Below the pieces are notes generated by a model. It was not told the origin of the DNA and searched no databases. It was given only the letters and a program-made list of their open reading frames with translations. Source: Nitrospira sp. (lineage in GTDB: Bacteria > Nitrospirota > Nitrospiria > Nitrospirales > Nitrospiraceae). Taken from it: a stretch of 64,000 bases of DNA. Numbering within the stretch: the first letter of the stretch is position 1; each line of letters starts with the position of its first letter. A program made the position numbers and the translations under genes. The DNA is taken from contig SWDG01000023.1 of assembly GCA_005116965.1 (NCBI GenBank), positions 114,358 to 178,357 of the forward strand, read 5' to 3'. Below, piece after piece: positions 59,201-64,000 of this stretch.

Positions 59201-62075
59201 CCACGAGGGCGAGTATCACACCGCCAGCCATGCGACGATACATCCCCGTCAAGTTGCATGTGTAGGCATCCTCGGCTTGAGCTGCGGTCACCCACTCCAA
59301 CATCCGTTTGTGCGTGAAGGCGAGCCGACCGAGGGTACGAAGAATGGCATCCGTCATAAGCCATGCCTGATGCGCGAGGAAGGTGACGGTCAACGCGACC
59401 TGCCTCGCGGCTAATTTGAAGTCAGTGCCTGCTCCACGAAAATGGGTACGCAAGGCAATCCCGGATCGGCGCGGGTAGAGCCCGATCACGAAGGACAACA
59501 GCGAGGGAATGGCGATGGTGGTCAGAATGAATCCGGACCAGACCCAGCCAGATGGTTCCGGCAGCAGCCATCCGACGATCAATGTCAGAATCGCCGCAGG
59601 AGCCGACAGGGTACGGCGGAGATTGTCGAGGATCTTCCAACGGCCGATGGCGGGAATCACCACCACACGATGCGGCTCAGACCCAGTATGCCCTCGCCCG
59701 AACAACCAGGGCAACAGCTGCCAATCGCCGCGCGCCCATCGATGCTGCCTGGCTGCCGCCGCCTCATAGTGAGCAGGAAACGCTTCGAACAGCTCGATGT
59801 CAGTCGCCAGCGCTGCACGCGCGAACAATCCTTCAAAAAGATCGTGACTGAGCATCGCATTGTCCGGCACCTTGTCTGCCAGCGCCGCCTCGAACGCGTC
59901 GATCTCATAAATGCCTTTGCCTGTGTAGGACCCTTCCCGAAATAAATCCTGGTACACATCAGACACGGCCGATGCATAGGGATCGATCCCGCTGGGCCCG
60001 GAGAACGTCTGTTGAAAATACGAGCCCTCACCGCTGCCCGGAAGCGACGGGGTGATCCTCGGCTGTACGACCCCATACCCTTCAACCACACGCCCGGAGC
60101 GCGGATCGAATCGGGGCCGGTTCAGAGGGTGAGCCATGGTGCCGATCAACCGGCGTGCCGCTCCACGCGGTAACCGCGTGTCCGCATCCAAGGTGATGAC
60201 AAACCGGACCGACGGAATCGCCTCAGGGAGCTGCCCGCCGACGGACATGAACGTCGTGCTCGTCGAGCCGCGCAACCATTGATTCAACTCATGCAGTTTG
60301 CCTCGTTTCCGTTCCCACCCCATCCACACCTGCTCGGATTCGTTCCAGATACGCCGGCGATGCAATAGCACAAACCGCGGACCGCTCCCCGCCGCTGGAC
60401 CGTACCGCTTGTTCAGCTGCGCAATCCCCTCCACCGCGCTGTCCAGCAGTTCGACGTCACCCGGAATACTTTCCTGTGAGGCATCTCTCCAGTCGGAGAG
60501 CAAGGCAAATCGCAGGTCATCATCCGCATTTGCGAGATAGTGCACTTCCAATCGCTCAACCAGCTCATCGATGCCCTGCCGGGTCGTCAGCAACGTGGGG
60601 ACCACCACAATCGTGCGTAATTCTTTAGGAATGCCGTTCCGCAATGCCATGCGGGGCAATGACCGGGGTCCGAGAAGCGCCATGACCGTACGATTGAGAA
60701 GCGCCATAGCGAGATCTGAAGCCGGCACGAGCGCAATGAGACCGAGACAGGCCAGGCCTGCAACAGTCACCCCGGTGGCACCCACATGCCATAGTGGGAA
60801 GGCCAGGACTATGGCGGTCAACACTGCGAGCGAGCCCAGGTAGCCCAGAGCCGGAACCCGAACGCACCAGCGCAGAATCAGGCGTTTCCAGGATGCCCTG
60901 TAGCCGAGTTCGCGTTCAAATGCCCGGCGGCCCTGAGAGATCAGGTAATAGCCTGGGTCCGTGTGCCGGTCCCGTTCCGGCTGCTCACTCGCATCCGACT
61001 CAATCCCAGCCAGCCTGGCACGGTCCACGACCCGTGCGGTCACGTCGAGTTCCGACAACCCCGTACCGCGGGAAAGATCCTCGATCGCATGGCGATAGCT
61101 ATCCCGCGTGGCGAAATCCATCTCGGCATAGCGGGAATCGCCTCGCAGAATCTGATCGACCGAACTGACGCTCTCAAAAAAGTCCGCCCAATCAAACGCG
61201 GACGTCAACCGCATGCTCGTAATGATATTGCGAACCGTGACACTCGTGGCCGCCTGTTGCTGATGCTCCACATGCACCATGTCGTCGGTGGTTGTGCCCT
61301 GCCCGGCCAAACGTTCGTCGAGCCATCGCAGTACGGGACGCACCTTCGGGTCCAGGTCACGGAGTCGCTGAACAAGCTGCACGGCAAACGCAGGCGCCAA
61401 TGGTCTGCGCTCAAAATGGCGGAGAACAGTGGCCGGAGGCTCGGAGGCTAACACCCCGGTCCCCAACAAGCTATCCGCCAGTTCGTCGGCTTCCAGCCTG
61501 TCAGCGCGGCTCTGGACGATTCGCTCAATCAACCGGCGAAGGTTCTCCACAAGCACGACACGCAGCGAGATCGCCACGGCCCACAACTCACCGATTGTCA
61601 GCGGTTGCACACATTGATACGCCGACACAAAGCGCCGGAGCATGTCGGGATCAAAACGGCTGTCGGTGTGAGCCACGAACGCCCAGGCCACTCCAATGAC
61701 CCGTGGGTAATGCTTTAAGTGGCCCGATGCAAGTTTAGGTAATTGCCTGTAGTACCCGGGAGGCAAATCGTCGATGATCTCGCGAAGCTGTTCGTCGATG
61801 ATATGGAAATTATCGACGAACCATTCGGCCGCTGGAGTAATCGTTTTCTCATCGCGAATCGTACGAGCGATCGCCTGATACGACGCCACCAAGACCCGTC
61901 CATTCTCACGGACCCGTGGCGTGAGCAACCGCCCCACCCGTGCGTTATCGGTGACGACCTGTGCCGCTGCAAGACTTGCCGCATGCTGTTCGAGCCGTTC
62001 GACGCCGAAGAGCTCGGCGCGAATCGGTTCTTCTAGTTCGGCACACTTGCCAATAGCTGAAAACATGGTATCCAT
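53274..62075 (-). CDS. ndvB: Cyclic beta-1,2-glucan synthase family protein (NdvB/ChvB-like)
   Basis: A 2933-residue membrane enzyme, slightly longer than rhizobial NdvB (about 2830). From the N-terminus: an NdvB-specific region (about 1-400), a pair of membrane helices (about 405-460), a glycosyltransferase (GT84) domain with FVITLDADTRLPRGAARRL and HDLFEGLFARAALATD plus RQHRWARGDWQLLPWL (about 490-810), further membrane helices (about 830-990), a glucoamylase-like domain (about 1010-1530, including YVSSVDSGNLAGHLLVVGNG), two GH94 N-terminal-type carbohydrate-binding modules, and a GH94 phosphorylase domain (about 2300-2800) with GTGDWNDGMSRVG, the Asp being the likely catalytic acid. It makes and trims cyclic or linear beta-1,2-glucan for the periplasm or surface. 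It follows the MlaC-like gene by 65 bases. ATG 62075 has a GGAAAG site. Confidence 0.93.
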   Translation of the reverse strand: MDTMFSAIGKCAELEEPIRAELFGVERLEQHAASLAAAQVVTDNARVGRLLTPRVRENGRVLVASYQAIARTIRDEKTITPAAEWFVDNFHIIDEQLREIIDDLPPGYYRQLPKLASGHLKHYPRVIGVAWAFVAHTDSRFDPDMLRRFVSAYQCVQPLTIGELWAVAISLRVVLVENLRRLIERIVQSRADRLEADELADSLLGTGVLASEPPATVLRHFERRPLAPAFAVQLVQRLRDLDPKVRPVLRWLDERLAGQGTTTDDMVHVEHQQQAATSVTVRNIITSMRLTSAFDWADFFESVSSVDQILRGDSRYAEMDFATRDSYRHAIEDLSRGTGLSELDVTARVVDRARLAGIESDASEQPERDRHTDPGYYLISQGRRAFERELGYRASWKRLILRWCVRVPALGYLGSLAVLTAIVLAFPLWHVGATGVTVAGLACLGLIALVPASDLAMALLNRTVMALLGPRSLPRMALRNGIPKELRTIVVVPTLLTTRQGIDELVERLEVHYLANADDDLRFALLSDWRDASQESIPGDVELLDSAVEGIAQLNKRYGPAAGSGPRFVLLHRRRIWNESEQVWMGWERKRGKLHELNQWLRGSTSTTFMSVGGQLPEAIPSVRFVITLDADTRLPRGAARRLIGTMAHPLNRPRFDPRSGRVVEGYGVVQPRITPSLPGSGEGSYFQQTFSGPSGIDPYASAVSDVYQDLFREGSYTGKGIYEIDAFEAALADKVPDNAMLSHDLFEGLFARAALATDIELFEAFPAHYEAAAARQHRWARGDWQLLPWLFGRGHTGSEPHRVVVIPAIGRWKILDNLRRTLSAPAAILTLIVGWLLPEPSGWVWSGFILTTIAIPSLLSFVIGLYPRRSGIALRTHFRGAGTDFKLAARQVALTVTFLAHQAWLMTDAILRTLGRLAFTHKRMLEWVTAAQAEDAYTCNLTGMYRRMAGGVILALVAAGGVVLLGRDESWAAAAPFVLLWMSAPAVARWVSLPPRLLGAEPISPADARALRLIARRTWRFFETFVSPEDHALPPDNFQEDPKPVVAHRTSPTNIGLYLLSTLVARDLGWLGTLDATERLEATLATMNRLELFRGHFYNWYDTRTLHPLDPKYVSSVDSGNLAGHLLVVGNGCRELIQQSSINDDVFAGIDDAIQLLRDALEEIPDQRPTHTVTRKQLSQAVDVLAMALLSRPVDPAGWTARFDQLTALSHTVADMAQALGQERGDEHDGELRTWADAVRACVESHLRDVELLLPWVRFSAKDRAALFDHPSGPSPEWVVIAPFFQPVPTLAAAPERFAAALRALEHLREGLLSRPSQDRGTLARITFLADAIRHAGADITGLVRRLAAIAQHAERMVHAMDFTFLFDPTRKLLSIGYRMPENSLDPSCYDLLASEARLASFIAIAKGDVPSAHWFHLGRALTPVEDGSALVSWSGSIFEYLMPALVMRFPAGSLLSRTYELIVRRQIQYGRERGVPWGVSESAYNARDLDLTYQYSSFGVPGLGLKRGLSEDVVVAPYATALAAMISPMEATQGFGRLAEAGGRGTYGFYEALDYTGTRVPEGKDVAIVRAYMSHHQGMSLVSIANVLNNGLMRNRFHAEPIVRATELLLQERTPRDVPVTRPRAEEVAAAAQVRDLIPPVVRRFTAPHEVTPRTHLLSNGQYAVMLTTAGSGYSRWRDIAVTRWREDATRDCWGSYLFLRDMQTGSVWSAGYQPSGVEADDYEVSFTEERAEITRRDGDWNTTLELVVSSEDDAEVRRISVTNMGARTCDLQVTSYAELSLTSQAADVAHPAFANLFVQTEFVPEVGAVLATRRRRSDEEATVWVAQVVVVEGDTVGALQYETDRARFLGRGHHVRTAVSMIDGRTLSNTVGSVLDPVMSLRRTVRVPAGGTVRLVFSTIVGSTRDDVLELADKYSDPRVFERALSLAWTQARVQLHHLGIETDEAQLFQQLANAVLYSDVSLRPSSEVLSQGVVDRAALWAHGISGDLPIVLACIDNADNVDIVRQLLRAHEYWRMKQLSTDVIILNEKASSYEQGLQGSLEGLVRGSRLRLCPDAGGARGSIYLLRTDLLSAQDRMLLQQVARVVLLGRRGTLAEQVSRLPRMSRVTSTNSSSPRLGKRLDVPVPERELEFFNGLGGFADDGREYVTILGEGIRTPRPWVNVIANPSFGFLVSESGSGFTWSLNSHENQLTPWSNDPVSDPSGEVLYIRDDDSGEVWGPTALPIRDDPAPYVACHGQGYSRFHHGSHGVLAELLQFVPPEDPIKISRLTLQNMSGRSRRLSVTAYVEWVLGSSRSESAPYIITEIDPGTGALFARSMLGGEFAGRIAFTDLAGTHTSWTGDRREFLGRNGTFEQPLALEIGGALSGRVGAGLDSCGALQLSIELAAGERAEIVWFLGQTADREQARLLLNRYRGADVNVLLREVISRWDDLLGVVQVHTPERAMDIFLNRWVLYQTLVCRVWARAAFYQLSGAYGFRDQLQDVMALSVAAPDVTREHLLRAAARQFVEGDVQHWWHPPSGRGVRTRISDDLLWLPYAVIQFLEVTGDMTVLDEMVSFLEGPALAEGQHESYFEPRVSQTNATLFEHCARALDRSLVVGSHGLPLMGTGDWNDGMSRVGQQGRGESVWLGWFLHTVLWEFAKVAVQRGERARAEAWRLHVSALKAAIERDGWDGEWYRRAYFDDGTPLGSAADPECRIDSIAQSWGVISGAADPDRGARAMAAVERHLVSRRDGLIRLLTPPFDQMSRDPGYIKGYVPGVRENGGQYTHAAVWTVLAFAALGEGDKACELFRLLNPVHRVSSRASVQRYKVEPYVVAGDVYGEPPHVGRGGWTWYSGAAGWLYRAGMEWMLGFRLRGATLSIDPCVPRHWPRYSIRFRYHSATYDIVVENPRHVSRGVTLVELDGNPLNARDHIPLVKDGEHHLRIELG

Positions 62076-62140
62076 GGGCTTTCCAATGCGACATTCCGGT
62101 TCACCACCAACATGCCCACTCGCTGCCTTTGCGCGCAGAA

Positions 62141-62758
62141 CTATGGAACCGTCGTCGTTTCAAACGCTTTGACCACGAGGGTCTTCTCTTTCATCTTGGT
62201 TACCAAACCTGTGTAGGAATGGGTGCGGATAATGCTGGCGAACTGTGCGTGGTAATTGCTCACGATGCCTGCGCCATCGATGGCCACATCGTACACATGC
62301 CAATGGCCCAACACGTCCGCCAGCCGGAAATGGAGAAAAGTCTCCGTCTTAGGACCCGACAGCTTCGCCTTCACCTCGGCAAAGTGCTCCCCCCGCTGTT
62401 CAGACAGGTAGAGCGCCTGCTCATCGGCATAGTGATCAATTCGACAGGCAAACGTGTCTCGGAGTAACTGAACAAAGAGGGCAACAAACTCCTGCCGCTC
62501 GGTGTCCGTCAGTTCTATCCACGGCTGGCCCAAGGCCCGTCTGGCCATATCTTCATAGCTCACACGCTGCCTGATGACGTGCTCAATCTTCTGACGTCGT
62601 TCCACCGAACGGCCCGGTTGGTTCAACTCTTCACTGTTGAGAATATGGATCACCTCATCGATCGTGCTTTTCACTGATTCTGTGGCGGTCTGCTCAGCTG
62701 AAGCCACAGAAGTCCCGATCAGCAGCACAACCATGCTCGCCATCAACCGCCAGATCAT
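62141..62758 (-). CDS. MlaC/Ttg2D-like periplasmic phospholipid-binding protein
   Basis: ATG 62758 gives a 205-residue product with a signal peptide (LMASMVVLLIGTSVASA). The mature part shows the MlaC features RRQKIEHVIRQRVSYEDMAR, then ALGQPWIELTDTERQEFVAL and FVQLLRDTFACRIDHYADEQ, and the C-terminal YDVAIDGAGIVSNYHAQF. The longer frame to 63172 is not used because the signal peptide would be internal. In other bacteria MlaC moves phospholipids between MlaFEDB and the outer membrane, but no mla transporter genes are present here. It precedes ndvB and may be in the same transcript. Confidence 0.87.
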   Translation of the reverse strand: MIWRLMASMVVLLIGTSVASAEQTATESVKSTIDEVIHILNSEELNQPGRSVERRQKIEHVIRQRVSYEDMARRALGQPWIELTDTERQEFVALFVQLLRDTFACRIDHYADEQALYLSEQRGEHFAEVKAKLSGPKTETFLHFRLADVLGHWHVYDVAIDGAGIVSNYHAQFASIIRTHSYTGLVTKMKEKTLVVKAFETTTVP

Positions 62759-63343
62759 ACAGAGACCCTTTCGGGAACAATTGAATGCCTTACCAGCGGC
62801 ACGGTTGGATATCTGACTCATTAGGTGAGCTCCCCCAAGTGTTTGCGTCATGCAACTCAGAATTTTGGTTTCATGTCTTTCAACGAATCGCCACCTTTTT
62901 TCAGGAGGTCTGATCCAGAAGTACCCACACGCTTGTAGGGACAGACTGCTCAGTTGCTCTTTGACCTGTTTCACCGTCCCCATATTCTTTTGAAGATCAT
63001 CGACATTCTTCTGCATGTCCACTAACGCACTGCCAAGCTGGCTCATGGACGTCGAAAGCCCAAAGAGTCCTTGGGCCGCAGCATAGTGCAGGGGAGGTGT
63101 CTCCCCTGCAGACCAAAGTCTTGAGCTGGTTGAATGTCCCTGAATTAATGTCGAGCACGGTCCCAGCTCCATCTTTGGAAGATGGCCATATGCAGGAAGC
63201 TGAGAGCAGCAGGGATGCTCTCAGGCCTGTTCACATCTGCAAACACCCCCGTTCAAACGGGATGACGCCCTGAGGGAACGCGTCACCGATACACAAGCAG
63301 ATTCACCTGCGGAGGCGCACTCAGCTACGAGCGCTCATGCCAA
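62759..63343. other. Spacer between the MlaC-like gene and DUF3309, with a coiled-coil-coding remnant
   Basis: On the minus strand, the frame upstream of mlaC contains SQLGSALVDMQKNVDDLQK then MGTVKQVKEQLSSLSLQACG at about 62930-63060, a coiled-coil pattern unlikely by chance. The frame has no good start and passes through unrelated sequence into the MlaC gene, so it is probably a decayed small gene. No RNA or other feature was recognised in the remaining part. Confidence 0.4.
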
Positions 63344-63520
63344 CTACGGCTTTACAGTTGCCGCTCGATCCGGCCGACCCATCAGAGTCAGAAGAGTGTG
63401 AGCCACGAGGAGGAAACCCAGCCCTCCGCTGGGGATATATCCCCAGGTTCCGCTGTACGGCCAGATCGGAAGTACGCCGACACACAACACACCCAATACG
63501 ACAATAATAATAGTACTCAT
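63344..63520 (-). CDS. DUF3309 family small membrane protein
   Basis: The 58-residue product starts MSTIIIVVLGVLCVGVLP and continues WPYSGTWGYIPSGGLGFLLV then a second hydrophobic segment and a short basic tail. This matches the DUF3309 pattern (MSTI..., WPYS, PSGGLG). It is a two-helix inner-membrane peptide of unknown function. ATG 63520 has a strong AAGGAGA ribosome site. The C-terminal RPDRAATVKP is longer than in typical members. Confidence 0.85.
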   Translation of the reverse strand: MSTIIIVVLGVLCVGVLPIWPYSGTWGYIPSGGLGFLLVAHTLLTLMGRPDRAATVKP

Positions 63521-63759
63521 CTTGATTCTCCTTGTGTTCGCACATTCACCACGCACTCGATCATTCTGTGGCCATACACGCCACAGTGCTCGCAGGACAG
63601 ATGTCTGCTATCACGGAATGAGAAAGGCTGGGCACCTAAGCTCCAGCATAGCGAGAGGCCATCTGATAATCTGGTCAAAACAGCTCAGACGAAGAAAGAG
63701 AGAGGACGGTATACCGCAATCACTATCATGGAACTGACCGTCGCATTGTTCATGCAGTT

Positions 63760-63990
63760 CTACTTGGCTTCCGTACAGGCCAATTCATCCCGCACAAGTC
63801 CCAGATGGGTCCTCTCCCGCCGAAGTCTCTGTATGTGCGCCTGGATATCGGCCAACATACAATCGATTTCCCGCACCCTGCTCGTCAGACTGACCGGCCT
63901 ACGGGGAACGGACTGACGCCTGTCCTCACTATTCATGACGCTCGCCGAAGTCTGAGAGAAACCTGGTACGTCGTGCTTCTCGAGTTTCAT
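63760..63990 (-). CDS. Small coiled-coil protein
   Basis: The 76-residue soluble product has an N-terminal disordered part and a C-terminal charged helix with heptad spacing (VREIDCMLADIQAHIQRLRR). No family is recognised. ATG 63990 has a GGAGG site five bases upstream, so this is probably a real gene. It is near the right edge and its upstream region is outside the window. Confidence 0.65.
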   Translation of the reverse strand: MKLEKHDVPGFSQTSASVMNSEDRRQSVPRRPVSLTSRVREIDCMLADIQAHIQRLRRERTHLGLVRDELACTEAK

Positions 63991-64000
63991 CGTTGCCTCC

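Noticed and set aside
63398..63916. 172-codon plus-strand frame at the right end
   Set aside because: It is antisense to the DUF3309 gene and overlaps the 76-residue gene, has no ribosome site and no motif.

Overview
The window is bacterial chromosomal DNA of moderately high GC. The layout points to the phylum Nitrospirota, most likely a Nitrospira-like organism. This is an inference from gene content and order: an uppS-cdsA-dxr-rseP-proS run, a PEP-CTERM/XrtA-style exopolysaccharide operon, small secreted proteins and a very large cyclic-glucan synthase. No rRNA or marker gene is present to prove it.

Layout. 1-6639 (minus) is an exopolysaccharide operon: outer-membrane export lipoprotein, beta-barrel protein, Wzc-like chain-length factor/autokinase, undecaprenyl-phosphate sugar transferase, polysaccharide deacetylase and a NusG/RfaH-like factor cut by the window edge. 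A LuxR-type regulator with a degenerate receiver domain diverges from it at 7537. A decayed IS3 element (8245-9400) and tRNA-Phe(GAA) follow. 9989-16998 (minus) holds a TrmH-type RNA methyltransferase, a CusCBA/CzcCBA metal efflux system and a cytochrome c. 17055-26775 carries a coiled-coil protein, an XRE regulator, and a 2470-residue RTX protein with a lipase-like head, overlapped by a lipoprotein gene. 27213-29626 is an SOS cassette: SRAP pseudogene, umuD, umuC. 29991-31051 is a HEPN/Abi-like gene followed 8 bp later by an integron attC-like site, so it looks like a lone captured gene cassette.

31486-36555 is a mixed block of small secreted or cytosolic proteins, including a nitrobindin-like protein, a C-terminally truncated SthA/Lpd-like flavoprotein and two PEBP proteins. 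TldD and TldE/PmbA (36576-39467, minus) precede the divergent essential run uppS-cdsA-dxr-rseP-proS (39670-45712), which joins isoprenoid and envelope lipid synthesis to site-2 proteolysis and translation. Then come a GAF-PilB gene that ends before its Walker A motif, an MltC-like lytic transglycosylase, PilZ proteins, a DEAD-box helicase, an RRM protein and small secreted proteins. The right end (53274-62758, minus) is an MlaC-like gene followed by a 2933-residue NdvB/ChvB-type cyclic beta-glucan synthase, then DUF3309 and coiled-coil small proteins.

Common themes are the cell surface (EPS, cyclic glucan, RTX protein, metal efflux, lytic transglycosylase) and gene decay. Five genes are visibly broken or shortened: IS3 orfA, IS3 orfB, SRAP, the SthA-like gene and the PilB-like gene. 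The most noteworthy observation is the defence-like gene with an attC-like site and no integrase in the window. Coordinates of start codons were chosen by Shine-Dalgarno match where possible. No database search was run, so family names rest on motif recognition.
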